DNA from: Clytia hemisphaerica
Taxonomy: Eukaryota > Cnidaria > Hydrozoa > Leptothecata > Clytiidae
DNA: 64,000 bases
NCBI GenBank assembly: GCA_902728285.1
Contig: CACVBU010001197.1
Location: forward strand, 9,140-73,139
Direction of reading: 5' to 3'
Shown one piece after another: positions 23,203 to 36,600 of this stretch. Both the position numbers and the translations under genes were made by a program. Numbering within the stretch: the stretch's first letter is position 1; each line of letters starts with the position of its first letter. The notes under the pieces were generated by a model. That model was not told the origin of the DNA, ran no database searches, and saw nothing but the letters and a program-made list of their open reading frames with translations.

Positions 23203-25020
23203 CTAATGCTGACAAGTTGACACAACACCAACACATTGACAAGTAATCCCCGTGAGAGAAGTTTATATTGAAATCGGTTACAAAAACGAAAGTGGTTCTC
23301 TTCTACTGATTGCTTCCCCTGGTGCTCCTTCGCAGTTGTTTACCAAATTTCCACCAATGAGATTGCCGCATTTCAGACGGCCCTTCTTTTTGGCACCCGT
23401 GGCCTCTCAGTGCCTTGCTCAACGGGCGGCTATAAAATCCCACCCTTTGTATATTCGTTTCAATCTGTGATCCTAAGGCTTAGCAGGTTTTTTTTCATCT
23501 TCAATTTACTGAAGAAAGCGGGAATTTGATGCGAGAGTTAGATTGTCAACAAAGTGCCATAGAAAATCATTGAATAAAAGAAGAACTTTAAATCTTAAAT
23601 ATTTTCATTTTGAAGAATTGGTGCTAAAATGTGAAACATGAAAAAAGTTTCATTTTATATTGGATCAATCGAAATAGGGGATTTGGAAAACTTTCTATGC
23701 TTGTTTTTTTGCATAAAACCCTGTAACTATGGACGAGCACCCCGTTGCTAAGATATTGGCTCAAAATCGAAAGTGAAACCTCTGATGAAAATGAAAGTAA
23801 AATCAGCTCGCACTCCAAATCCCGTATATAAATCCCTTGATATAGGAGTTTTGGTCTCTACTGGATGTATGTGGAGTAATTAGTTATTCAAAAGACTGTC
23901 ACGTTTGCCAAAACAACTATGGTTTTTCAGGGGGTTGATTTGGGTATAAAAGAAAGATTTTATGGCCTTCTTTAACATTGTCTTTAAGTTTGGTACCGCT
24001 CGGGAACGAAGTTTTGGAAACATTCAAAATACCCTAAGTTAGTCTGATGCATAGGGTCCTCCAGGGTTCAGGTACCCCCAAAATTTTTAGAATTCTAAAG
24101 TAGCCCCCTAACTTTGAGTTACCCCCTTTTTTATTGTTAAAAATTTTCTGCTCTTTTGTCATTCCTGGGAAAATACTTCCATGGTGGCCAGCACTTCTTT
24201 TTCAAAAAAATTCAAGGGTCATTTTTGTAATTTTCCAGGGTTTCAAGGGTTTTTAGATGATCTTTAGTTTTCAAGGATTTCAAGGAAATCTGTCGACAAT
24301 AGGAGAAAGGTTGAATTTTCAACTCTCAAGGTTAAATCGTCAACTCCCTTAAAATGCATAAAATACCCATAAGACATTTTCTTTAACAAAATCATAAAAA
24401 CCTATAAAAGTCTTTCAAACAAATCAGCTTTTTCAATCCCCTTGATTTGGAACAGAACCTCAATAACATTCTTCAACAGATACTTTCTTTATAGTTGTGG
24501 TAAAGGAGTGCCCGACTGAGAAAATCTTTTATTTCTAGTGCTTTAGATTGGCTGATAATTGATAATTGATTTTACAACCACCCATTCTATCACCCAGACC
24601 TGCCAATCTCATATAATTCCAGTGGCACTTAACGGGTTAAAGGGAAAACCCCTTAATAATGAGCGTGGAATATGACTCTCAGGGGTTCCAAAAGTATGTT
24701 TTCTCATTTAATTCACTGATGTTTGTATCCCACGCAGTGGGAAAAATGTTGTATTTCTGAAAGTTAAAATGGCTGAAAATGACCACAAAATTTGGCATTT
24801 CAAAGGTTTCAAGGAATTCAAGGGTCACTGGCCACCATGGCTTCATGCAATAACAGCAGCCCCCACCCCCACTAATGAAAATGAAGGTACCCCCAAACAT
24901 ACACGGGACCCCCTAAATTTAAGAATACTTCCAGGTACCTGGCTTTTTTAACACTTTTATTGCTTACCTGGTTTTCAGGAAACGCTTTTGAACACAAATG
25001 GTTCAGTTTTCAAACACTGT
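23203..25020. other. No gene recognised
   Basis: Low-complexity TTTCAAGG motifs (24220-24300) and two AGGTACCCCCAAA copies (24080, 24886) suggest repeat DNA without clear borders. Confidence 0.35.
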
Positions 25021-25088
25021 CCTGTCAACTTGGTGAACAGTATATCGAATCCGAATATATTTAATATACTGTTCACCAAGTCGACAGG
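25021..25088. repeat. Near-perfect 25-bp hairpin
   Basis: CCTGTCAACTTGGTGAACAG-TATAT pairs with the complement ending at 25088, with one mismatch and an 18-base loop. Could be a tiny palindromic MITE or a small-RNA precursor. Confidence 0.6.
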
Positions 25089-26984
25089 TTGAGGCAGTAA
25101 TTTCTTTTGGTGTATTGGCCTAAGGAGCAGATATAAAGTAAGATATTGGCGTAAGTCAAAGCTTTTCAAGACAAGAGCACCATCATTCTAACGTCTGATT
25201 TCATTACACCAGGTTTAAACGCATCCACCTCACTCTCCCTTGAACGCCATTTAACGACGTAAAGTGTAAATAGAATATAAAGCGCTTTTAATTCATTAAT
25301 CAAATTTGTCAGCTTCATTTACAATATTCCAACAATATAGGGGGATTGTTTTACAGAAAGAAAACGGTCGTTGTCAGCAAACTGTCTAAACGTAGCTCAA
25401 TGTTTTTTTCTTTATCTGTTTTCATTTTTGTTTTCATTTCGTATTTAATGAAACAAAACAATTATTGATAAAGATACTTAAAAAAAGTAGTTGTTCAAAT
25501 CATTTGAATTAATAAAATCAACTCAGTTTGGATTCCTAAAATATGGCTCATGGTCATGATTTTCAAGACCCCCCTGCAAATTTGCCTCCAGAACTTCTTT
25601 TGGTGTGCACCTCAGTTTAATCAAATAACAATTTGGCGCAGACTTTGCATCGTTTCCACACTGGCCTATCAAAGCCGACTGTTAAAAAAAGTCCTGACTG
25701 GCTAAATTTCCTGATTTTCTAACTTGATTTTTATCTGATTGGTTCAGACAGAACATAATCTCATAACCAATCACCATTGCTAAGGCATATGATGATCTGA
25801 AAAGTTTATTCAGCGGAATTTTACAAAATCGCGTTTGGGGGTCTGGGGAAAAACTATGACACAGGTGACCAGATATGGATCTCTTTTTGTAAGAATTAAG
25901 TAGCAAAAACCTCTGTATATATCTTGTCAAATACTGTATTGAAAATGTTCTAAAAAATTTTTCAGATGATAACAAGCATGGAACAATTTGACTCTTCACC
26001 TGACAAAAATACCAACTTTTTTATTGCTGGAATGCCCTTTGAGCACCTGTGAAAATATCATAGCTACAAAATCGTAAACAGTATCGTTTAATTTGGGAGT
26101 TTTTAGACCTTTTCAAGCCAAAAAATATTTTCCAAAGCTTAGAGTTGGCATTTGTTTATCTTCCAAATCTACAGCTCATGAAAGGTTTTTGAAGTCTGAT
26201 TGCAAAAGTATGCAACCCAAAAAACTGAGCATTCAAACCGCTTAAAAAAGCCCAACAAGTATAAAATTTCACCATTATTTCATCCAAAAAGGGTGTCCAA
26301 CTATCCAATAATACAAATAGAGCCTAAACTAGTCAACCTACTTGGTGTTTGAATGAATTTTTTTAGCGGTTGAATGCCTGACACACATTTCGCACACGTC
26401 ACAAGTTATAATTATTCTAAAAAAATCCTCAAATTCCTCAAGAGAGAAGTATTCATTACATAAGAGAACATATGTACCTTTAACAATTTGGTTGGTGTTA
26501 AGAGCCATCATCTTGAACAGAAATGGGAAAACATCCAAGCCAAAATAGTGTGAAAAAATACAATTTTCAAAACCGTCTTTCAAAGCTTTTTAAATCAAAA
26601 AGTATGAGCAGTCATTTCTGTTAGAGTAAGTCAGAGCTACACTAAACTAAATAAACAACATTTGGAACATTGGAATTTCCTTTATAGGTCTCAAGATCCA
26701 TAAGAAAAATCAAATATTAGACAAGCATCCATAACGTCAATTTCGGGCGTTCATCCCATACATCCTAAGGTGGCCCGAACAAATCGATTAATTTTATGCT
26801 AATGCCTGCGATTGAACCGTGAAAAGTACTCTGAAATTTCAGAGTGTCAGCCATCAAAGAAAACCCGAGAACCTTTGCAGGTCTTCTTGCAGAACCATTC
26901 CCATTAAAGCGCATGCGTGGAATGCGTGGAGCACGAAGAGCTGCATAGAGGTTAAACAGGACACTGCAAAAGCTTCAAAATCTT
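25089..26984. other. No gene recognised
   Basis: The 105-codon minus-strand ORF at 25999-25682 and the 81-codon one at 26583-26338 show no recognisable domain or splice partners. Confidence 0.35.
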
Positions 26985-27200
26985 GAAAAACACCTCAAAC
27001 ACCAGAGAAAAAACTGAATGGTTCAGAAACTTGCCGGTGTTTCAGGTAATGCATTTTGGCTTGGATCTTGTGGAGGAAATCCCAGGAACACCGAAAACAC
27101 ACCACTTCGAGAGGTAAGGTGTTTCTGGGAAATAATTTTTGCCAAAAACACCTAAAAGCATGAAAGGTTTAGAAAAGGTGTTTCCGACAAAGTGTTTTCA
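26985..27200. repeat. GGTGTTT/AAACACC motif array upstream of the aminotransferase
   Basis: The motif occurs about nine times on both strands, ending 120 bp before the aminotransferase ATG. Confidence 0.45.
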
Positions 27201-27320
27201 GGGTTTTCAGGACTTTTTGACAGGTAAGGTTCAGGCTCAAACATACAAAATTCTATTCATAAATCCCTCATGACAGTATTTGTTTTTAGTAATAAAAGAA
27301 TGAGAAAGGAGTAAGAAATA

Positions 27321-27677
27321 ATGGCACAATTATTGTTGAAGCAGTTATTACCCGCGATGCCAGTTATTAATACTGACAGATTATTGGAGAATTCAAAATC
27401 CATTAGAATAATTGGTTCCGTGGTTGGTGGCATACACATCACATACAAATTGTTACGTTATATTGCTATGGCTGGAAACTCCAAAAATCCTGTACTGAAG
27501 TTCCTTCACGAAAAGTTAAGATGGTATTTGAACTGTGGAATGCTAATTCGTACAGAGTTTGGAATGGTGTTACCATGGCAATATATTTGGTTGCATTCTG
27601 GTAATTATGCTGTGGTGAATTATGGGTCCTATGGTACTGTCCCAAATGCTGTGATGGAACATAATTTGAATATACAG
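27321..27677 (+). CDS. Class V aminotransferase exon 1
   Basis: 119 codons from ATG to CAG, donor gtaaaa, phase 0. The last 30 residues (SGNYAVVNYGSYGTVPNAVM) match the family's N-terminal x-NHGSYG-x-VP segment. An upstream non-coding or short coding exon cannot be excluded. Confidence 0.85.
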
Positions 27678-30600
27678 GTAAAAGAATTTGTAATAAAACA
27701 GACGAACGAATAGGATATAGTTAGTTATTGGAACACACAAACATCGGTTGATTTAAAAAGGACCTCTGGGGTAGGTCCAAAAAAATTGATTGAACAATAA
27801 AAAGGTCTTTGAGCAAAGTTTTGACCTATCATCTAGAACGAGAACAAAATGTGAATTCTTGGGATTTAATCCGCTTAAGGGCCTTGAAAGTCATAAACTC
27901 CCTTGTGTTGCGTAAAAACTGATGCTATGCTACTTTTTGTGAGTTTTTGCTTGGAATAAGGAAACCTTGTTCCTATAAATACAGACTATGATTCAATGAT
28001 AATCTATCCCTCCTTTACCCCCTCAGAAAGAAATGGAGGCAGGCCCTGACAAATTCTTCCGCACGGTGTTGAACAATAAATATGCTGCAAGTCTTCAAAG
28101 AGTTGCATTGAATGTTGGATGTGACGTGGAGAATCTGGTCTTTGTTGATAACATTACAGAAGGTTTTATCAGTTTTCTTTTTTCTTTGATTCTGTTTAGT
28201 TTTAAATATCGTGTGCACCAAAAAAATGTTTGTCAAGATATCGTGAGCTAACAGCTAAAGATTTTTATCGATTTTTTTAATTCTATAGAGGATAGCTTAA
28301 CTTACATTTTGATATATAAAACTTTATCTTTGACTTTGATTCCGCAATTTCAGAGCTACTGATTGAAAAGTATAATCATTTTAGGGCTATTTGACTGTTT
28401 AAAGTGGTAATTAACTTAGATAAAGCTTTGCTCACTGTTTTTAATGAAGTTTTGGGTATGTCGAAATTTTCAATTTCCAGTCCATAAAAGCGAAAATTTC
28501 CACCGGTTAAATAGCTAAAAACACAAAGAAACGGGTTGGTCTAAAAAGCAGGGTAGCCAATTGGGGGTAGCCAAATGGGCTAGGTTGCGAAGGATTGTAG
28601 TACTGTTTACAAAAATAACTACCATACAGTAACTAAAGTTATGGAGCAAATTTAAATCTTTTTTTTTTAAATGACTGTTAATAAAAGGTTCTGGTATTGT
28701 GTTCTCACAATTTAAAACACTAGGCTTTAAATATTTGGAAAAAAAGGGGTACCCCAAAACCTAGCCCAATTGGGGTAGCCAATAATTTGCTACCCTGCTT
28801 TTTAGACTAACCCGAAAGAAACCACCCAAATTTTCAGAAAGCCTCTCAAAATGCCACCATAGCGATACTTGACGTCAATCGATCAGTTGTGTGCCTTCTT
28901 TTAATAGTTTTTAGCTGGATACACTGTAATGGTTAGTTCGGGGACTGCTGAATTGAGTCTGACAGTAAAAATCTGATGTATCTTTATAGGTAGTTTTGAT
29001 TCACACCAATTTTGATTTGTTTTGTATATTTTGTCGACATCTCAGGCTCATTTCAGTTGGCTTCAGCGAAATAAGATATGAAATCAAACTGCTTGTAAGG
29101 GTCAGAAACTTCGGTAAAATGCACTGTAAGGGTACCTTACTCACTGCTTGTAAGTGCTGCACTGTAAGGGTCCCATTTTGAAAGGCAATTTTTTGGCAGC
29201 ATATGCCGTCGTTAGAAATCGAGAACCCCCCCCCCATCCCCGGGACTTGACTGATTTTAAAGTTTTACATACCAAATTTTAGGGGTCAGTTCAAAAACTT
29301 TGGGTACCAAATTTGGCTACCTATTATTTGGGCACCTAAAAGAATTTGCAGACCGGAATGGAAAGCCAAAAAATCGCTGTAACTGCCCGATTTATCGAGA
29401 GAGATTTTTTCGATCTTGTAAAATTTTACAGTTACAGACTACATTTATACAGCTTCAACGATTAGGAAACTTAAATTGAAATATTTGGCATACTAAAAAA
29501 GTGGGATGGGGGAACCTGGGAACCCTTAATGAACATAAAAAATGAGAACCCTAAGTGGGAACACGAGTAGGGAACCCTAAATGGGAACCTTGAGTTGGTG
29601 GGCTGAAAGTTTGTAAATAGAACTGATATATTTTCAACAGCAACAGGTATTCTATTATAAATTAAAATTTCTTACTATAAATGATGAAAGAAGAAACCTT
29701 TCATAAAACCAACGTTGAACACATCTGTGTTTTATCAGTTCAACTACCGATAGAGAATTTCTAAACATCGATCAGACATGGCGACCACGACCAGCGACTT
29801 CGACCTGCGACCAGATGAATTTGGATTATCGAGTTTATCTGCTCTAACGGGCGTAGAGAATGTCCAAACCAAGTCCTCGGAATACTAAAATGTGACCTTT
29901 GAAGTACCAGTCATTTTCTTGACAAAGTGATACTACCTTAAAGGAAGAAATTTTGGCGGGAATTTAATTTGGCGGATGGCCAAAAAAGCTTTTTAGAGGG
30001 AATTTAATTTGGCGGATGGACGAAAAAACTAAATTTGGCGGGAATTTAATTTGGCGTTTGCTGAAAAATTTATCCTTAAGATGGCGTAAAAACAGCAAAA
30101 AAAATGCAAAACCATCTTAAAAGAGATCCTATTTTCAAAAAGTTTAATTTGGCGGGAATTTAATTTGGCGGATGGCGGAAAAAAGAAATTTTGGCGGGAA
30201 CTTATTCTGGCGGATTCTGGCCAAATCCGCCAAATTTTCTTTCCGCTAAAATTTCTTTCTTGAAGGTATTTGACAAAAATATTGTAGCAGGAAAAAAATG
30301 AAAAGGCCAGTTTTAGAGATTTTAATCTAATCAATTATTCTATTCTATTGTCTTTATGCTTACAAAATGACTAATTTCGACAGAAATATGTAATATGCTG
30401 ATAATTAAATACAAAGCTTCACAAACCAATTTCAAAAAATTTTGTGTACCACTAATTATTTTGATACTGATAATACAAAAGGATAGAAATTCACACATTA
30501 TCAAGCTCCAAGAGCGTCAAAATGGTACGTGGGCACGTGGCTCTAAATAGGTGAGACAGGGGTGAGCTTACTCTTCAATACAATGTATTTGAATGATAAG

Positions 30601-33600
30601 GAAAAGCACTCTACGTTGGAGAAAGGGAAAAGACTCAAATACCCTAATTTATCTGGTCACTGGTCGTGGTCGCCATTTCTGGTCGATCTTGAGAAACTCC
30701 CAGTATGTTTAGTGATTTATATAAAGCTACATTGACTTTTACGCTCTTAAATCATGGACTTTTCAAAAATTACTCAAAAGTGCCAAAAAAAAGCCCTTTT
30801 GACACTTGGAAAATTCCTCAAATGAACCATAAGTGGTTATTTGGCAGAAGACACCTATAGGCTTGCTAGCAGTCCTTGTGGCTTTAGTCCTTGTGATTTT
30901 TAGACTTCCACAGACTGAAAATGACTTTCAAATATGTTCTAATAGAAAAAGTTGAAGCTGGATGAAGAGCAAAACTCATTGAACCTTCAATCTTTAATCT
31001 CAGACAAAAAATGAAGACTTGCCTGAAGACTTTTTCATTTCCTTCAATGTCGAATGGGTTTGGCATCTGGAATTATCACCCAAACTCTCCAAATCCAATA
31101 AAAACAACATTGGCCCTGGTAAAAATGAGTTTTCAGAGCTTATTTTGCAATTTTTCATGCATTTTTAAAAAGTCTAAAACCTTTTGTCCGGGATTGTAGA
31201 AGAAAAAATCTACACGGCAAATGAAGGCAAACAAAAAGCTTTTTATTGTTCAGAATTATAGTGGGGTCGTTTAGCATAATTTACAGGAAAAAAATAATAT
31301 ATAGCTGAAACTTTCTCCAGACCTTCTCTATAGGATGCTTATGCCTCAGGAAAAAAATCCCCTAGAATCCCACTGGTGGAACATTCCCTTTTTGGGCAAT
31401 TTCTTTTTTCCCCAGGCAAAACCCTAAGGGCGAAATGTTTTGAAAATTTCAAACTCATTTTCAGACAATATCAAGTATACCATTCGAAAGCTCTCAAAAA
31501 ACTATACAGAAGACTTTCAAACGGGTATGGCCGATTTCATTACCTAACTCGAGATATTTCATGCGCAAGTTCCACTTTTCGCCACATTTTGGTCTAAAAT
31601 TGACCAAAAATTGCATCTTCTACGTGAATTATCTCGAGTTAGGTAATGAAATCGGCTATACCCGTCTAAAAGTCTTCTATATAGTTTTTTTAGAGCTTTC
31701 GAATGGTATACATGATGTTGTCTCAAAAAGAGTTTGAAATTTTCAAAAATTTTTGACCTTAGGGTTTTGCCTGGGGAAAAAAGAAATTGCCCAAAAAAGG
31801 GATGTTCCACCAGTGGGATTTTAGGGGATTTTTTCCTGAGGCATAAGCATCCTATAGAGAAGGTCCGGAGAAAGTTTCAGCTATATATTATTTTTTTCCT
31901 ACAAACAGCCTGTACTTTTGTAACACGACCACACTATTAGGGGAAGAGAGATGTGCGAATTTGTCTCGGATATTTTTCTTCGGTCAGTAAAGAAATGTTT
32001 CTTTTATTCTAATTAAAAATGCTCTGCAAAAACGCATTTAAGTTTAGGTCGATTCAATATACTTTATTGGTATTAAATTTCGCGGGTTACATCGCGAAAT
32101 TTTTTTTGAGGAAACGTGTTTCGCGTGTATTAAATTTCGCCATTGTCAGTTTTTGGAAATTTTCGCATATATTAAATTTCGCGCGATTCACTAAATTGGG
32201 CATTTTCAAAAATTGGGAATAAAGCAAGAAAATGACTGATTTTCGCTTGAAACACGACGTATTGGGTGTAAACATACCAAAAATAGTATCAAATCTAGTG
32301 AGAAAAATAGTAATTAAGAGTAGCAAATAAGTATTTTCGATTTTCGGCCTATTTTGAAAATGTTTTGCATGTATTTAATTTAGCGATTTAGTGTTAACGG
32401 TATTAAATTTGGCGAAATTTGACTTAAAATATCTCGAAATTAAGTACCAATAAGATAGTGTTGTGGCAGGGGGTGGCTGTTTACTAAATTTTAGCAATTC
32501 TCTGATTAAAGCCTCCACTGCTAATGTTATCAATTTGTTATCCTCTAGATAACATGTTTTTTGCTGGTTTTTACTTCAACGGACCATTGGTAATACAATA
32601 ATGTCAACCCAGGGTGAACAGGGGGAATCCCCTGTAAATTTAAGTTTAAAAACTCCTTTATTTCAAGTCAAATTTGGTACGTAGTGTATATTTATTGATA
32701 TTTTTTGGATTTCTCAATCTGAAGCTCCCCCGTAAGTGAAAATTAAAATATTTTTTAGTGCTGATTCCACTTTTCCATTTCCCCCCATCATTTCCACTTT
32801 TAGCTAGCCACATTGGGTAACCAACGTTTTCAACCGACCCAAATTTAGGTTAAGCTCTCCTCTATATAATAAAAAAAGAATCAATAACAAGTCGTTGACC
32901 GTAAGCTCACAATAATTTGACAAATCTGTATACTTTTTTGGCGCACCATGTATGTTTGGGAGTTTTTACTAATGTTATGGCGCTTTAATAAAAAGTTACC
33001 CCCCCCCCAGAGTAAGTAATTTTAAAACCTAAATGATAATAAAAATTTTTAGACACTTCCAATTAACGGTTATTTATTTGCTGAACATTTCTTTGAGTGA
33101 CCAGTTATACTGGTTTTTCCAGTCAAACTCAAATCCTTTTGATATGCACAACCTTACTATTACAAAAAACCACACCTGGCAATATCTTTCCGTACACCTT
33201 TCTTCAACAGGAATCAGTTGCACATTAAGGTCCTTTCTTTCTGACTTCGGCGATGATGACGGGGTTCTTTGCACCAACTTGGCGTACTCAGCTGTTCTGA
33301 AGTCCATCAGAATCAATACCGACCTTCAGGATGTCAAAATGTATCAACTGGATTTCAATTTCCCTATTCGAACTGAAGATGAGGTTGGTGAAATCGAATA
33401 AATTTTAATATCACATTCCGCATCATTTTGTTCGCTACCTAAATTAATTCGAAAGTTGTATTTCTTCTTCAAATAGAAGATAATTGGTCCGTATTTTTCT
33501 GTTCGTTCTGGTTCGTTGTTCCCTGCGTTCCCCGCGTTATTAATGTTTAGTTATAATAAAGTGCAAAATAAGACTAAATGGTGATTTTTAAGGCCAAAAT

Positions 33601-36600
33601 TAGGGTGGTTTAAAACCTGCAGGACATCATCTCGAGCATTATTATACTCGCCTCCGACAGTTTGGAGAATTTTAGATATCAGAGACAGGTTTTATTTCCA
33701 ATGCTTACTCGTTTAGCTTGATTCTATACAGTCTTTGACAGACTTTAAGGGTATGCTTGGACAACTTCCCTTTCGCCAAACTCCACACTTTTTAAGGGTA
33801 TGCTTGGACAACTTCCCTTTCGCTAAACTCCACACTTTTTAAGGGTATGCTTGGACAACTTCCCTTTCGCCAAACTCCACACTTTTTAAGGGTATGCTTG
33901 GACAACTTCCCTTTCGCCAAACTCCACACTTTTTAAGGGTATGCTTGGACAACTTCCCTTTCGCCAAACTCCACACTTTTTAAGGGTATGCTTGGACAAC
34001 TTCCCTTTCGCCAAACTCCACACTTTTTAAGGGTATGCTTGGACAACTTCCCTTTCGTCAAACTCCACACTTTTTAAGGGTATGCTTGGACAACTTCCCT
34101 TTCGCCAAACTCCACACTTTTTAAGGGTATGCTTGGACAACTTCCCTTTCGCCAAACTCCACACTTTTTAAGGGTATGCTTGGACAACTTCCCTTTCGCC
34201 AAACTCCACACTTTTTAAGGGTATGCTTGGACAACTTCCCTTTCGCCAAACTCCACACTTTTTAAGGGTATGCTTGGACAACTTCCCTTTCGCCAAACTC
34301 CACACTTTTTAAGGGTATGCTTGGACAACTTCCCTTTCGCCAAACTCCACACTTGTCACGCACACACACACACACACACGCACAAACTTTGTTAATTTCC
34401 TTCATTAATTACCTCTAAAAGAGCCCATGTTAATGAAAGTGCTGAAAAGAATACCAAATATTATACGATGTTTTAAGAAAGTTGAATGATACCAAACATA
34501 TTTTTTGCAGGTAGTTGAAGAGTTTGAGAACATGCTTCAAAGTCACAAGAACATCAAAATGGTCATTTTCGATCACATCACCAGCGCCTCAGCTGTCGTC
34601 TTGCCCATCAAGAAATTAGGAGATCTATGTCGAAAATATGAAGTGGTATCAGTAGTTGATGGTGCGCATGCACCTGGACAAATGTATTTACAAGTTGAGA
34701 GCTATGGAGTAGACGTTTATATCGGTAGGTAATATTATTTTTTACATGTATGTGTTACCTGCTAAACTCTTCACTTAAGGTAAACACTACCTCTTTTAGT
34801 GTCTTTCATGAGTCTTATTATATCAATCTTTTCGGCAATTTTTTTAATCCCTGAAATGGCTTGTATAAAAGAACTCTGGCATTACAATAGGCCTCAGATT
34901 TTTAAACGATTACAATTTGCATGTTGGAGAACTGGAAAGCAATTTCGCTGTCCTCAAGGATTAAGGTTGCAGTCTTTTTCCTTTTTTCTGTGCTCTATTC
35001 CTTTGCTTCGTCTGACTTCTGAAGAGTTGTTGTGAGGGGTGGGTATTAAAATCTCAGACATCTAAACTTCCAGGTGAGTATCCATACAATAATTTTTGTA
35101 ACTTTGAAGTACATTCAAAATTAGTGACTTTAATCAATTTTGGACCTACTTCGGAGGTCCTTTAATTTAACCTTCGTTCGTTCGTTCGTTCGTTCGTTCG
35201 TTCGTTCGTTCGTTCGTTCGTTCGTTCGTTCGTTCGTTCGTTCGTTCGTTCGTTCGTTCGTTCGTTCGTTCGTTCGTTCGTTCGTTCGTTCGTCCGTTCG
35301 TCCGTTCGTCCGTTCGTCCGTTCGTCTGTTACCAGCTTTCCTTGGGATTGGTCCATTATTAGACCTACCCCGGTGGGGTAGAGGTCCTATAAATTAACCT
35401 TTGTCCGTTCGTTCGTTCGTTCGTTCGTTCGTTCGTTCGTTCGTCTGTTACCAGCTTTTCTTGATTTTTTGCATAGTGATGCAAGATGACAGTACCCAAA
35501 AAGTGACGGAGCCCAATTTTCGAAAAACAAAATTTTCGCAGATTTGGTCCAAAAAGCGCCTAAAAATGTTTTTTTAACTTTTTCTGATTTTCTGAAGTTT
35601 AAGAGTAAGGTTCCCTAAAAGATGGTTGAATCCATTTTTTTGGAAAATATTTTTTTGCCACAAAAATCGGATTTTCTTATTTGGGCGACGACTGTCGCCT
35701 AGGATGATCATAATCCATTTTGATAGAATTAATCTTTTGTTACATGAACCTTCTTTGTCATCTTGTCTTCTAGTGTTGCGAATGGACGACCTTGCTTTGT
35801 TTGTTTATTGTCTTTCGAATAAAAGTCTTTTCGTCCATGAATGAAATGTTTTGTTGACGCGACGAATGTCCCAAAGAGCTGGCATGTAGGTTATATACGA
35901 AATTTGGGATGTCATTTGTGAAGTTTTGCATACCGCTAATATCGGCATTTGTTAATGTGTACCGAAATTCTTCACGTTTACATCCATTTCTCACGAGTTT
36001 TCGCAACACCAACCCACAGACAGAATTTATCTTTTGCATTTGAACGACTAATAGATTCCAGGTTAGCAAGAGTAGGTCCGACGACTTTTGACAAGGGAGT
36101 TGAAAATCGTAACTTTTATACTAAGATGTATTTTGAAGTTTGTCAGTTAATAGTAATTTCGCTCATTCGAAGGTCAATCTCTGCGTCTCCAGTTGTGGGT
36201 TCATCGAATTTTACTTTGTCGCCAAAATATCTGAAGATCTTGACATTTTTGATTGGTAAATTTGCAAGATACACGAAGTCGAATTAAACTTTTTCCACAT
36301 TTCAAATTAAAAATTTTTGTTTTGGTTTTCTTGATGTTGATGTGTAGACCGAATCTGTTAAATAACGAGTTAAGCAAACTTAAGGACAATCTTCAGGATA
36401 TCTAGACATTCTTTGCTCTCGCGCGCAAGCTGTTGGTCTTCAAATTGACGAGAATTGAATTGAATTTTAATTTTCTTTGGTGCATTCGTGTACGTATAGT
36501 CGCATCACATAATCCATGAATAAATTGTACAGCGGGAGGAGAATCCGGACCACCTTGTCTTACTCGTCATGTCCATGTCGTCAGTTTAAAGATGTCATCG

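Noticed and set aside
25682-25999. 105-codon minus-strand ORF as a gene
   Set aside because: No recognisable domain, no splice partners, and an AT-rich codon pattern like neighbouring non-coding DNA.
33384-33403. Donor gtgaaa at 33388 for aminotransferase exon 3
   Set aside because: It is a better-looking splice site but would put a stop two codons into exon 4; gttggt at 33384 keeps the frame.
33747-34354. CRISPR-like regular repeats
   Set aside because: The 47-bp units are directly tandem with no spacers, and the DNA is eukaryotic; it is a minisatellite.
35140-35397. 85-codon ORF of repeated FVRS
   Set aside because: Pure translation of the TTCG microsatellite; the other strand gives the equally repetitive ERTN reading.
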